From Epibacterium ulvae (GTDB lineage: Bacteria; Pseudomonadota; Alphaproteobacteria; Rhodobacterales; Rhodobacteraceae): a DNA stretch of 62,503 nt. The DNA lies in contig NZ_JAHHIR010000080.1 in the NCBI RefSeq assembly GCF_018678075.1, positions 1 through 62,503 of the forward strand. The letters are read 5' to 3'. The notes beneath the pieces are model-generated. The model was given only the letters and a program-made list of their open reading frames with translations, was not told where the DNA came from and ran no database searches. Both the position numbers and the translations under genes were made by a program. Of this stretch, positions 38,868 through 48,229 are shown piece by piece (position 1 is the first letter of the stretch; every line of letters begins with the position of its first letter).

Positions 38868-39608
38868 TTACAGCTGCTCCATCACCTCATCCGAGGCTTC
38901 AAAGTTGGTGGTGACGCGTTGCACGTCATCATCATCTTCCAATGCGTCCACCAGCTTCATCAACTTCTGCATGTCTTCCAGACCCAACTCGGTTGTGGTG
39001 GTAGGCTTCCAGATCAGCTTGGTCGATTCAGACTCGCCCAAGTCGGCCTCAAGCGCGCTGGAGACGTCGTTGAGATCCGTGTCCGCACAATAGATCGTGT
39101 GGCCCTCATCCGAGCTTTCGACGTCTTCGGCGCCCGCTTCGATGGCTGCCATCATCACGGTATCCGCATCGCCAACCGAGGCCGCATAGGTCACTTCGCC
39201 TTTGCGGTCGAACATGAACCCAACGGAGCCTGTTTCGCCCAGGTTGCCGCCGTTTTTGGTAAAGGTCGAACGCACAACAGAAGCGGTGCGGTTTTTGTTG
39301 TCGGTCATGGTTTCAACGATGACTGCAACGCCATTGGGGCCGTAGCCCTCGTAGCGGATCTCGTCATAGCTTTCTGCGTCGCCGCCCACGGCCTTTTTGA
39401 TGGCGCGTTCAATCACATCCTTGGGGACCGATTGGCTTTTGGCTTCTTTTACAGCCAGACGCAGACGCGGATTTTTGTCCGGGTCGGGGTCACCCATTTT
39501 GGCTGCGACGGTGATCTCTTTGGCCAGTTTCGAGAAAAGTTTGGAACGTGCGGCATCCTGGCGACCTTTGCGGTGCTGGATGTTTGCCCATTTGGAGTGG
39601 CCTGCCAT
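38868..39608 (-). CDS. YebC/PmpR family regulatory protein
   Basis: A 246-residue cytoplasmic protein of the YebC/TACO1 family. It begins [19 protein letters not shown], the family signature, and contains [14 protein letters not shown] and the acidic C-terminal region [12 protein letters not shown] typed for the group. Known members act as transcription regulators (PmpR) or help ribosomes at proline stretches; which applies here is open. The ATG at 39608 follows AAGGATG. A strong terminator follows the gene. Confidence 0.94.
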   Translation of the reverse strand: MAGHSKWANIQHRKGRQDAARSKLFSKLAKEITVAAKMGDPDPDKNPRLRLAVKEAKSQSVPKDVIERAIKKAVGGDAESYDEIRYEGYGPNGVAVIVETMTDNKNRTASVVRSTFTKNGGNLGETGSVGFMFDRKGEVTYAASVGDADTVMMAAIEAGAEDVESSDEGHTIYCADTDLNDVSSALEADLGESESTKLIWKPTTTTELGLEDMQKLMKLVDALEDDDDVQRVTTNFEASDEVMEQL

Positions 39609-39772
39609 GGTGCATCCTTGCGTTAATAGTCTGGTATATCCGAATTGGCGTTCATATAGCCGCCCTTTGCCCACGCTTTCAAGGCCTGCCCGCATCACAC
39701 GGCCCCTCTGTGCAGGGACAACCTGTGCCGATGGCCCCTTGTTCCGCTGCGCGCCAGCAGTAAGGTGGCGCC

Positions 39773-41545
39773 ATGAGTTATGATCAATACCTGTTGTTCG
39801 GCCTGTTTGGCGTCGTCTTTGGCTTGTTGCTATGGGGGCGCTATCGTTACGATCTGGTGGCCTTTGGCGCGTTGATGGTGGCGGTGGTCCTGGGTCTGGT
39901 GCCCACGAAACATGCCTTTGACGGGTTTGGCCATCCCGCCACATTGGTTGTGGCGCTGGTGCTGATCGTCTCGGCGGGGTTGGTGCGCTCTGGCGCGGTC
40001 TATCTGATCACCCGCAGCCTGGTGGATGCGGGGCGCAGCCTTGGGGCGCATATCGGGATCATGGGCGGGGTTGGCGCGGTCCTGTCGGCCTTTATGAACA
40101 ATGTCGCGGCACTGGCGCTGTTGATGCCGGTGGACATTCAGACCGCGCGCAAGGCGGGGCGCGGGCCAGGTCTGTCGCTAATGCCCTTGTCGTTCGCCAC
40201 CATTCTGGGCGGCATGGCCACGCTAATCGGCACCCCGCCCAATATCATCATTGCCAGCATCCGCGAAGAGCAGCTGGGCGAACCGTTCCGCATGTTTGAT
40301 TTTGCCCCCGTCGGTGGGATTGCTGCCGTGGTCGGCCTGCTGTTTGTGGCATCGGTTGGCTGGCGGCTGATCCCACAGCGCGATGATGGCGCGGGCGAGG
40401 CCACGCATATTGCGCCCTATATTGCCGAACTCACGGTGCCTGAAGGATCGGAGCTGATCGGCAAACGCCTCGGCTCCCTCTACCCAGAGGCCGAACAGGC
40501 GGATGTGGCAATTCTGGGCCTGATCCGTCAGGGCACGCGCCGGTATGGCCGCGCAACCGGCGCCACGCTTGAAGAAGGCGATACGCTGGTTCTGGAGGCC
40601 TCCCCCGCGGCGCTGGATGAATTCCGCTCGGCGCTTTCGTTGAATTTCTCGGACGCGGCGCGGCAGGAAAAGCTGGATGCCGTCGGCGACGGGTTAGAAC
40701 TGGTTGAGGTCGTGGTGCCTGAAGATGCCCGCATCACAGAGCGTACCGCGCAATCCGTGGGGCTTGCTTGGCGACAAAGCACTGTTTTAATGGGACTGTC
40801 GCGGCAGGGCAAACGCATCACCGGCCACATTCGCCAAAGCGAGATCGAACCCGGCGATATCCTGCTGCTGCTTTGCCCACGTGGACGCACCCGCGATGTG
40901 ATTGAATGGCTGGGCTGCCTGCCTTTGGCCGATCGCGGGTTGGACGTGACCGCGAATGACAAGACGTGGCTCGCTATTGGGTTGTTTGGCGCGGCGGTTC
41001 TGGCGGCCTCACTGGGGCTGGTCTATCTGCCGGTGGCGTTGGGGCTTGTTTTGGTCGCCTATGTGCTGACCGGGATCCTGCCGATTGCCCAGCTCTATGA
41101 CCATGTGGAATGGCCGGTTGTGGTGCTGCTGGGATCGATGATCCCGCTGGGTGCGGCGCTGGAAAACTCGGGCGGGACCGAGATCCTGGCGCAGGGGTTG
41201 ATCACCCTTACCGACGGCCTGCCCGCCTGGGGCATTCTGGCGGTGCTGATGGTGGTGACCATGACGCTGTCGGATGTGTTGAACAATACGGCAACCGCGA
41301 TTGTGGCCGCGCCCGTGGGCATTCAGATGGCCAACACATTGGGTGTCTCGGCAGATCCATTTTTGATGGCGGTGGCGGTGGCGGCTTCTGCTGCATTCCT
41401 GACCCCAATCGGGCACAAGAACAACACGCTGGTTCTTGGGCCGGGGGGCTATCGTTTTGGCGATTACTGGCGGATGGGGTTGCCGCTGGAAATTCTGGTG
41501 GTTGTTGTCACCATTCCGGCGATCCTGATTTTTTGGCCCATGTAG
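39773..41545 (+). CDS. SLC13 family permease with two RCK_C domains
   Basis: A 590-residue inner-membrane carrier of the sodium/dicarboxylate/sulfate (DASS/SLC13) family. N-terminal helices (1-210) include the loop [14 protein letters not shown] and [11 protein letters not shown]. Two cytoplasmic TrkA-C-like (RCK_C) domains (about 220-285 and 305-375) follow, then the C-terminal helix set ends with [17 protein letters not shown]. The substrate is probably an anion such as sulfate or a dicarboxylate. It starts after TAAGGTGG. It is convergent with a second permease of the same layout at 41.8-43.6 kb. Confidence 0.9.
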   Translation: MSYDQYLLFGLFGVVFGLLLWGRYRYDLVAFGALMVAVVLGLVPTKHAFDGFGHPATLVVALVLIVSAGLVRSGAVYLITRSLVDAGRSLGAHIGIMGGVGAVLSAFMNNVAALALLMPVDIQTARKAGRGPGLSLMPLSFATILGGMATLIGTPPNIIIASIREEQLGEPFRMFDFAPVGGIAAVVGLLFVASVGWRLIPQRDDGAGEATHIAPYIAELTVPEGSELIGKRLGSLYPEAEQADVAILGLIRQGTRRYGRATGATLEEGDTLVLEASPAALDEFRSALSLNFSDAARQEKLDAVGDGLELVEVVVPEDARITERTAQSVGLAWRQSTVLMGLSRQGKRITGHIRQSEIEPGDILLLLCPRGRTRDVIEWLGCLPLADRGLDVTANDKTWLAIGLFGAAVLAASLGLVYLPVALGLVLVAYVLTGILPIAQLYDHVEWPVVVLLGSMIPLGAALENSGGTEILAQGLITLTDGLPAWGILAVLMVVTMTLSDVLNNTATAIVAAPVGIQMANTLGVSADPFLMAVAVAASAAFLTPIGHKNNTLVLGPGGYRFGDYWRMGLPLEILVVVVTIPAILIFWPM

Positions 41546-41581
41546 GCAATACTGTGATCCGTTTGGCTGGCTCTCGTCGGC

Positions 41582-41662
41582 TCAGCCAAACAGCATCGAT
41601 GCAAAAGCAATTGCCAATCCGCCGCTCAGGACAACAGCGATAAAGGTAGGTATGGTCTTCAT
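41582..41662 (-). CDS. Possible 26-residue membrane peptide
   Basis: An ORF of 26 codons: MKTIPTFIAVVLSGG and then LAIAFASMLFG, a single hydrophobic segment. The start codon follows GAGGAA by nine bases. It lies between the two convergent SLC13 genes, 120 bases after the end of the second. The composition fits a small membrane protein. Without comparison to other genomes it may also be chance. Confidence 0.5.
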   Translation of the reverse strand: MKTIPTFIAVVLSGGLAIAFASMLFG

Positions 41663-41782
41663 AGTCCGGGTTCCTCGTTCAACATACTGTGCCCTTTATA
41701 TAGGGGTAAAATACGTCGGTTCAGGGGCAGGAATTCCGGAGGTTTGGGCGGTTTTTACGGGGAATTTTGTGCAAATTCGCGC

Positions 41783-43561
41783 TTAAAGCGGCCAAATGAT
41801 GGGGATGAGCAGCGAGGCCAGCAACCCAACGCTGAGGTTCAGCGGAATGCCCACACGCAAGAAATCCGAGAATCGATAACCGCCGGGACCATAGACCAGC
41901 ATATTGGTCTGGTAGCCAATAGGCGTCGCAAAGGACGCCGAGGCCGCGACCATTACCGCCACCACCAGCGGGCGCGGATCGAGCCCCATCGCCTGCGCCA
42001 GACCAACTGCGATGGGCGTGACTACAACCGCAACCGCATTGTTGGAGACCAGCTCGGTCAGCACCGAAGTCAGCAGATAGACCGCCCAGACCACCAGGAA
42101 CGGCGGCAACATCGACAGGCCCGGTGCAATGGCATTGGCAATCATGCTGACCGCACCAGAATGTTCCAGCGCCGCCCCAATCGCCAGCATGGCAAAAATC
42201 AACGCCAACAAGCGCCCATCGACAAAGGAAAACGCCTCATCCGCGTCGATACAGCGGGTGGCCAGAACAACCGCAACTGTGACCACGGCCAGCAGCAGGA
42301 TTGGTGCCACGCCAAAGGCCGCCAGCAGAACAATCGCAAAAAGCGACAAGACCGCAATCGGCGCGTGGCTGCGACGGTAGGCGCGTTGCGAGGGCTGAGA
42401 GACTTCGGTCATGTCCATATCTGCGGCCAGGCGTTGAATGTCGCTTGGCGCGCCTTCCAACAGCAGGGTATCGCCCACCCGCACCACAAGGTCATCGATC
42501 TGCACACCGATGTTCTGGTTCTTACGGTGCACCGCAAGCACATAGACACCATAGCGACGGCGCAGGCGCAGCGCGCCCAGCGAGCGCCCCACCATGCGGC
42601 AGCCCGGTGTGATCAGCACCTCAACCGTATTGGTTTCCACCGCCGAGACCTGATCGACGCGTTTCAGCTCTTTGTTGCTTTGCAAGCTGAGGAGTTCGGT
42701 CATTTGGGTACGCAATACCACCCGGTCACCGACCTGAAGCTCCACGCCTTTCAGCTCACGTCTGAGAGAGACATCGCCGCGCACCACATCGATCAGCCGC
42801 ACACCTGGACGTTTGAACAGCTGAACGCCTGTGACTTCGCGCCCGATCAGGTTGCTGTCCGGGGGGATCACCGCCTCGGTAAAGAATTTCATTTTGGAAC
42901 GATCGCTGAGCAGCATCGCCATACTGTCGCGCTCTGGCAGCAGCTTTGGCGCGATAAAGCGCAGGTAGATCATGCCCCAGACCACCAGCACCAGCCCCAG
43001 CGGCGTGACCTCAAAAATCGTAAACGGCTGCAGGCCTTGCGCGCGGGCAACCCCGTCGACCAAAAGGTTGGTCGAGGTCCCGATCAAAGTCAGCGTGCCG
43101 CCCAGGATCGCCGCATAGGACAAGGGGATCAGCAGTTTGGAGGCCGACACGTTTAAGGTACGCGCGATCTGGATAAAGACCGGGATCATCACAACCACGA
43201 CCGGGGTGTTGGAAACAACGGCAGAGGCCGCAACCACAAAGGCCATCAACATTGCGATGGCCATCTTGGGACTAACTTCGGCCTTTTTGCGCGCCAATTG
43301 GGTAAAGGCATCCAGCGCACCGGTACGCACCAAAGCCCCCATCAGGATAAACATCGCGGCGATGGTCCAGGGCGCGGGGTTTGCCAGCACCGGCAAGGCA
43401 GCCTCATACGGCAAAACACCGGTCAACAGCATCAGAGAGACGCCAAGCAGAGCCACAACCTCGGTGGGGTAAATCTCGCGCAGAAAACCAATAAACATGA
43501 TCAGCACAATGGCCAGCGCGATCACCGCATCTGTCGATGCTCCAAGCTGAAGAAAAGTCAT
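41783..43561 (-). CDS. SLC13 family permease with two RCK_C domains
   Basis: A 592-residue paralogue-like permease of the same layout as the 39.8 kb gene. N-terminal helices have VVSNTPVVVVMIPVF and GTSTNLLVDGV, two RCK_C domains lie about 210-270 and 295-365, and a C-terminal set ends TPIGYQTNMLVYGPGGYRF. The two proteins are clearly divergent in sequence, so they are unlikely to be a recent duplication. Anion transport (sulfate, dicarboxylate or similar) is expected. The start ATG at 43561 has GACGGG upstream. Confidence 0.9.
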   Translation of the reverse strand: MTFLQLGASTDAVIALAIVLIMFIGFLREIYPTEVVALLGVSLMLLTGVLPYEAALPVLANPAPWTIAAMFILMGALVRTGALDAFTQLARKKAEVSPKMAIAMLMAFVVAASAVVSNTPVVVVMIPVFIQIARTLNVSASKLLIPLSYAAILGGTLTLIGTSTNLLVDGVARAQGLQPFTIFEVTPLGLVLVVWGMIYLRFIAPKLLPERDSMAMLLSDRSKMKFFTEAVIPPDSNLIGREVTGVQLFKRPGVRLIDVVRGDVSLRRELKGVELQVGDRVVLRTQMTELLSLQSNKELKRVDQVSAVETNTVEVLITPGCRMVGRSLGALRLRRRYGVYVLAVHRKNQNIGVQIDDLVVRVGDTLLLEGAPSDIQRLAADMDMTEVSQPSQRAYRRSHAPIAVLSLFAIVLLAAFGVAPILLLAVVTVAVVLATRCIDADEAFSFVDGRLLALIFAMLAIGAALEHSGAVSMIANAIAPGLSMLPPFLVVWAVYLLTSVLTELVSNNAVAVVVTPIAVGLAQAMGLDPRPLVVAVMVAASASFATPIGYQTNMLVYGPGGYRFSDFLRVGIPLNLSVGLLASLLIPIIWPL

Positions 43562-43660
43562 TACCCGTCAATTCGCCCAGATTGTTGTACATATAAAACA
43601 CCCAGCAAAACCGCTGTGCAGATCACCGGAACCACTTAGGCCGTTGTCGACAGTGAAGGA

Positions 43661-43819
43661 TCCCACCCGGCGGAGCAAGCGCTTCTGCCGTAACGGAGGC
43701 AATTGCAACCCCAGCATGTGGATCTGCGCCGATCGCTTGTGCGCGCACGCCGCGCGCCAGCGCGGCGCCCGGCCCAACCGGGGAGGCACATTCTGTGAAT
43801 GGTCCGACACGGGCGGGAG
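43661..43819. repeat. GC-rich hairpin repeat, diverged copy 4
   Basis: The right edge GGGCGGGAG (43811-43819) matches the other copies. Inside is GCCGCGC-GCCA-GCGCGGC followed by GGCCCAACCGGGG. The left edge is only TCCCACCCG. It lies between the SLC13 and ymdB genes, in an otherwise empty 287-bp gap. Confidence 0.5.
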
Positions 43820-43848
43820 CATTTCTCGGATCACGTTACAATTGGTGC

Positions 43849-44664
43849 CTAGATCGCGCTGCTGGGTTGCAACAGACCGCCTTGGCGCACCATGCGCACT
43901 TTGGTTGCAGCACCCGTGCGATCATCGGTTTCCACATAAACGCCAGACAGGGTGGCCTCGCCTTCAGCCGGGGTAAAACGTCCCTTTGGCATGCCGGTCA
44001 GGAACCGCCGCATGGGTTCGGTTTTTTCCATACCGATGACCGAGTTATAGTCACCACACATGCCTGCATCCGTCAGATAGGCGGTGCCGCCCGGCAGGAT
44101 CTGCGCATCGCCTGTGGGCACATGGGTATGGGTGCCCACCACGAGGGAGGCTTTGCCATTGCAGAAATGACCCATCGCCATCTTCTCGGATGTGGCTTCG
44201 CAGTGCATATCGACAATGATCGCCTGTGCCAGCCCGCCCCGCGGGTGGGATTTCAAAACGCTTTCGACTGCACCAAAGGGATCGTCAAAGGCGCGCTTCA
44301 TAAACACCTGCCCCAGTGCCTGCAGCACCAAAACTTTGCGCCCGCCGGGTGCCGTGAACAGGCGGTGCCCGCGACCGGGTGCGTTTTTGGCAAAGTTCAG
44401 CGGGCGGATAATGCGGCTTTCGCTTTCGATAAACTGCAGCATGTCTTTTTGGTCAAAAGCGTGATCGCCCAGCGTCAGACAATCCACCCCGGCCGCCAAA
44501 AGCGCCTTGGCATGTTCACCATTGAGACCCATGCCATTGGAGGCGTTCTCGCCGTTCACAATGACAAAATCCAATTTCCATTCGTCCCGCAGTTTGGGGA
44601 GATCTTCGATGACGGCCTTGCGCCCAGCGCGGCCCATCACATCGCCTAGAAACAAAATACGCAT
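43849..44664 (-). CDS. ymdB: YmdB family metallophosphoesterase
   Basis: A 271-residue cytoplasmic phosphodiesterase of the TIGR00282/YmdB family. The metal-binding residues are in RILFLGDVMGRAGR, NGENASNGMG, TLGDHAFDQKD, VDMHCEATSEK and VVGTHTHVPTGD. In Bacillus the protein hydrolyses 2',3'-cyclic nucleotides and affects biofilm and sporulation; the role in alphaproteobacteria is not clear. The start follows AGGGAAGGGG. It is the last gene in a likely mgtE-fau-ymdB transcript. Confidence 0.92.
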   Translation of the reverse strand: MRILFLGDVMGRAGRKAVIEDLPKLRDEWKLDFVIVNGENASNGMGLNGEHAKALLAAGVDCLTLGDHAFDQKDMLQFIESESRIIRPLNFAKNAPGRGHRLFTAPGGRKVLVLQALGQVFMKRAFDDPFGAVESVLKSHPRGGLAQAIIVDMHCEATSEKMAMGHFCNGKASLVVGTHTHVPTGDAQILPGGTAYLTDAGMCGDYNSVIGMEKTEPMRRFLTGMPKGRFTPAEGEATLSGVYVETDDRTGAATKVRMVRQGGLLQPSSAI

Positions 44665-44741
44665 GCCCCTTCCCTACGGAGTGCGCGGCGGGGCAGCAAG
44701 GGGCCGTGGGGCTGTGACGCGGATTTTTCGCGGATACCGTG

Positions 44742-45317
44742 TCAGTTACGGCTAAAATCGTGGATCGATGCCTCGGTCACGATCAGATCAAGCGGTTGAT
44801 CGGTGGGTTCCAGCGGCAGATCCTGCGCCTCTTGCGCAGCAAAAGCAAAGCCGATGGCAAGGGTCGAACGTTTGGCACGCAGCATTTCTAGCGTGCGATC
44901 ATAAAACCCACCGCCATAACCCAGACGCCCTCCCGACCTATCAAAGGCCACCAGCGGCACAATCAGGATTTCCGGTTCAAAGAAGTCATCCACCGCAGGC
45001 ACCTGCGCGCCAAAGGGACCGTCACGCAAGGCGCAGTCCGGCTCCCAACGGCTAAACCGCAGAGGCTGCCCTTCCCCCATGATTACCGGCACGCCAACAG
45101 GTCCGTGCGCCGCGGCTTCGGCCATTGCGACCAAAGGGCTGATCTCGCTTCGGATCGGCATGTAACCCGCAAGGGGGACACCGCGATAGCCCGCCAACAC
45201 CTCCGACAGGTGCCCAGCCACGCCGGGAGGCCGCGTGTCATGTGCCACCTTACGGCGCGCAAAACCTGCCTTGCGGGCAGCGGCCTTTTGTGCGGCCAGA
45301 TCTGAGCCTTGATCCAT
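44742..45317 (-). CDS. fau: 5-formyltetrahydrofolate cyclo-ligase
   Basis: Converts 5-formyltetrahydrofolate to 5,10-methenyltetrahydrofolate with ATP, returning a folate storage form to the one-carbon pool. It has 191 residues. The family motif LIVPLVAFDRSGGRLGYGGGFYDR is seen in parts (FDRSGGRLGYGGGFYDRTL) near the C-terminal third, and the N-terminal basic helix AAQKAAARKAGFARRK is normal. It lies 18 bases after mgtE. In many proteobacteria this gene follows 6S RNA; here mgtE is directly upstream and no room for 6S RNA exists. Confidence 0.93.
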   Translation of the reverse strand: MDQGSDLAAQKAAARKAGFARRKVAHDTRPPGVAGHLSEVLAGYRGVPLAGYMPIRSEISPLVAMAEAAAHGPVGVPVIMGEGQPLRFSRWEPDCALRDGPFGAQVPAVDDFFEPEILIVPLVAFDRSGGRLGYGGGFYDRTLEMLRAKRSTLAIGFAFAAQEAQDLPLEPTDQPLDLIVTEASIHDFSRN

Positions 45318-45335
45318 ATCCCACCTATCCCCGCG

Positions 45336-46727
45336 TTACAAAAGGACCGTTGCCGCCAGCCCCAGAAAGGCAAAGAAGCCAACAACATCCGTCACCGTCG
45401 TCACAAAGGCCCCGGACGCCAGCGCCGGGTCCACGTTCAGCCGGTCCAGAATAATCGGGATCAGGGTCCCGGCGAGGCCAGCGACGACCAGATTGATCAC
45501 CATTGCGACCGCGATCACCGCGCCCAGCGCCGGAGACCCAAACCACAAAATACCAACGATCCCCATCACAACCGCAAAGATCACCCCGTTGACCAATCCC
45601 ACCAAAGCCTCACGCCGGATCACTCGCCAAACGTTTGACCCGGTCAGGTCGCGGGTGGCCAAGGCGCGCACAGCCACAGTGAGCGATTGTGTGCCAGCAT
45701 TGCCCCCCATGGAAGCCACGATAGGCATCAAAACGGCAAGTGCAACAAACCCGGCAATCGTTTCCTCAAACTGGGCGATCACCAGCGAGGCGAGAACCGC
45801 AGTCACCAGATTAACCGCAAGCCAAGGAAAGCGGCGGCGGGTGGTGTCGGCCACTTTGTCCGAGAGCGAGCTTTCGTCGCCCACGCCGGCCAGTCGCAGA
45901 ATGTCTTCTTCGTGTTCTTCGTCCAGAACCACCATCGCATCATCGATGGTGATCACCCCAACCAGTCGGCCTTCGTTATCCACCACGGGGGCAGAAATCA
46001 GGTGGTATTGGTTAAAGGCATAGGCCACGTCTTCTTCGTCCATATCGGCGCGAAAGATTTCAAACGTCTCTTCGGTCAGATCCAGCAGCAGCACATCCCG
46101 ATGCGTGGCCATGATCCGCCCAAGGGTGACATTGCCCACCGGATGCAGGCGCGGGTCCACAACAACCACGTGGTAGAATTGTTCCGGCATGTCCTCATGC
46201 GCGCGCATGTGATCAATCGCCTGGCCCACGGTCCAATGGTCCGGGGCCATGACCACCTCGCGCTGCATAAGGCGGCCGGCCGAGTTCTCGGGGTAGCGCA
46301 GCGATTGTTCGACCGCGACCCGGTCGGAATCTTTCAGCGCATCCAGAATGGCCTCTTGTTGCGGCTCTTCCAGATCCTCCAGAAGGTCGACAACATCATC
46401 GCTTTCCAGCTCACGCACCGCTTCGGCGAGAACATGCGGGTTGAGGATTGCAATGACCTCTTCGCGGATGCTTTCATCCAGTTCCGACAGAATGTCGCCG
46501 TCAAATTCGCGGTCATACAGCTCAATCAGGCGACGGCGGTCATAGGCGTTGATCTGTTCCAGAAGGTCAGCGATGTCGGCCGCATGGAGCGGATCCATCA
46601 GCGCGCTCAACTGGTCGCGGTCGCGCGCGTCCACAGCATAAAGGATCCCGACAACCAGCTTGCGGCTCAGTTCAAACGGCTCATCTTTGGTGTCATCGAA
46701 AACGGCTGTCTCGTTGTCGCTGCTCAT
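45336..46727 (-). CDS. mgtE: Magnesium transporter MgtE
   Basis: A 463-residue magnesium channel. The N-terminal superhelical domain (about 20-140, LMDPLHAADIADLLEQINAY) and two CBS domains (about 145-270, DHWTVGQAIDHMRAHED and DEEDVAYAFNQYHL) sense cytosolic magnesium. The C-terminal membrane domain has five helices with MPIVASMGGNAGTQSLTV. The gene is divergent from the guanine deaminase gene. The start MSSDNETAVFDD is chosen by family length. No magnesium riboswitch is evident in the short upstream gap. Confidence 0.93.
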   Translation of the reverse strand: MSSDNETAVFDDTKDEPFELSRKLVVGILYAVDARDRDQLSALMDPLHAADIADLLEQINAYDRRRLIELYDREFDGDILSELDESIREEVIAILNPHVLAEAVRELESDDVVDLLEDLEEPQQEAILDALKDSDRVAVEQSLRYPENSAGRLMQREVVMAPDHWTVGQAIDHMRAHEDMPEQFYHVVVVDPRLHPVGNVTLGRIMATHRDVLLLDLTEETFEIFRADMDEEDVAYAFNQYHLISAPVVDNEGRLVGVITIDDAMVVLDEEHEEDILRLAGVGDESSLSDKVADTTRRRFPWLAVNLVTAVLASLVIAQFEETIAGFVALAVLMPIVASMGGNAGTQSLTVAVRALATRDLTGSNVWRVIRREALVGLVNGVIFAVVMGIVGILWFGSPALGAVIAVAMVINLVVAGLAGTLIPIILDRLNVDPALASGAFVTTVTDVVGFFAFLGLAATVLL

Positions 46728-46864
46728 TTGCGCTGCCCCCGTTTTTCTTTGGTACAGGATAGAAGAAGCAGTTACCGGAAAACAATGACAATACCACGAT
46801 TTACCGGCACCATGGTCGCAGCTATCCTGCGGTCTGCGCTTTGGCAAGGAAAGGTCATGATGCG

Positions 46865-48163
46865 ATGCGTGAAGAATTTATCCTAACCGGTCAGGTGCTT
46901 TCTTTTGACGCATCGCCATTTGAGGCTGACGCGCCAACCGATGCCGCCCGTCTAAGCGATGCGGTTCTGGTGCGCGACGGCAAGGTGGTGGAGCTTGGCA
47001 GCCGCGCCGACTTGCAAGCACTGGCGCCCGAGGCCCCGGTGCGCGATCACGGTCAGGATCTGGTTCTGGCAGGTTTTGTCGATGCCCATGTGCATTTTCC
47101 ACAAACAGCCATGATCGCCAGCTGGGGCAAGCGGCTGATTGACTGGTTGGGCAGCTATACTTTTCCGGAAGAGATGAAGTTTGGTGACAGGGCCTATGCG
47201 GATGAGATCGCCGGACGTTATCTGGATCTGACCCTTGCGCATGGCACCACCACCGTGTGCAGCTTCTGCACCATCCATCCCGAAAGCGTCGATGCGTTTT
47301 TCACCGCCGCCCAGGCGCGTGGGCAGCGGGTCGTCGCTGGCAAGACCTGTATGGACCGCAATGCCCCCGAGGGGCTGCGGGACACGGCGCAAACCGCCTA
47401 TGATCAAAGCGCGGCATTGATTGACCGCTGGCACGGGGTGGAGCGTCTGGAATATGCGGTCACGCCGCGGTTTTCCCCGACCTCCACACCGGAACAGCTG
47501 GAGGCCATGGGGGCCCTGTGGAGGGCCCATCCCAGCTGTTTGATGCAAACCCACCTGAGCGAGCAGACGGATGAGATCGAGTGGGTCAAGTCGCTGTTTC
47601 CGACCGCGCGCGATTATCTGGATACGTATGAGATGTTTGGCCTGTTGGGCGCGCGCGGCGTCTATGGCCATGCCATTCATCTGGAGGAGCGCGAACGTCA
47701 TCGCTTGCGCGAATTTGGGGCCGCATTGGTGCATTGCCCGACCTCCAACACCTTTATCGGCTCGGGCCTGTTTGACATGGCGGGATTGATGGCGGAAGGG
47801 CAGCGCATTGGTCTGGCGACAGATACGGGCGGCGGTTCCAGCTTTTCCATGCTGCGCACCATGGCGGCGGCCTATGAAATTGGTCAGCTGCGCGGACGTC
47901 CGTTGCATGCAGCAGAACTGTTGTGGCTGGCCACTCAAGGATCGGCCCAGGCGCTACGTATGGAAGACAAGATCGGCAATATCGCACCGGGTATGGAGGC
48001 GGATATAGTCGTGCTTGATCTTGCCTCAACCCCGGCGATTGCACAACGTAGCGCAGGCGCGCAGAACCTGTGGGAGGCGACGTTTGCCACCATCATGATG
48101 GGCGATGACCGCGCTATCTCTCAGGTCTATGTCTCGGGGCACCCCCGGCAGGAAGGGCGCTGA
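46865..48163 (+). CDS. guaD: Guanine deaminase
   Basis: Zinc amidohydrolase that deaminates guanine to xanthine in purine breakdown. It has 432 residues. The metal site is seen as GFVDAHVHFPQ near residue 72, a His in MQTHLSEQTDE, a His in YGHAIHLEE, and the Asp in LATDTGGGSSFSML. The loop CSFCTIHPESVDAFF is typed for GuaD. The ATG at 46865 follows AAGGAAAGG; a TTG eight codons earlier is possible. Convergent with the 8-oxoguanine deaminase gene. Confidence 0.92.
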   Translation: MREEFILTGQVLSFDASPFEADAPTDAARLSDAVLVRDGKVVELGSRADLQALAPEAPVRDHGQDLVLAGFVDAHVHFPQTAMIASWGKRLIDWLGSYTFPEEMKFGDRAYADEIAGRYLDLTLAHGTTTVCSFCTIHPESVDAFFTAAQARGQRVVAGKTCMDRNAPEGLRDTAQTAYDQSAALIDRWHGVERLEYAVTPRFSPTSTPEQLEAMGALWRAHPSCLMQTHLSEQTDEIEWVKSLFPTARDYLDTYEMFGLLGARGVYGHAIHLEERERHRLREFGAALVHCPTSNTFIGSGLFDMAGLMAEGQRIGLATDTGGGSSFSMLRTMAAAYEIGQLRGRPLHAAELLWLATQGSAQALRMEDKIGNIAPGMEADIVVLDLASTPAIAQRSAGAQNLWEATFATIMMGDDRAISQVYVSGHPRQEGR

Positions 48164-48229
48164 CGCGCCCTAGCCTTCGGCGAAAGTATTTTTGAAAAGA
48201 TGAAAGGGTGCGGTGTGTGATATGCTCGC

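Noticed and set aside
45300-45340. 6S RNA next to the 5-formyltetrahydrofolate cyclo-ligase gene
   Set aside because: The usual neighbour position has only 18 bases between fau and mgtE, too small for 6S RNA.
46728-46864. Magnesium riboswitch in the mgtE leader
   Set aside because: The gap to the divergent gene is only 137 bp and no conserved fold could be recognised.
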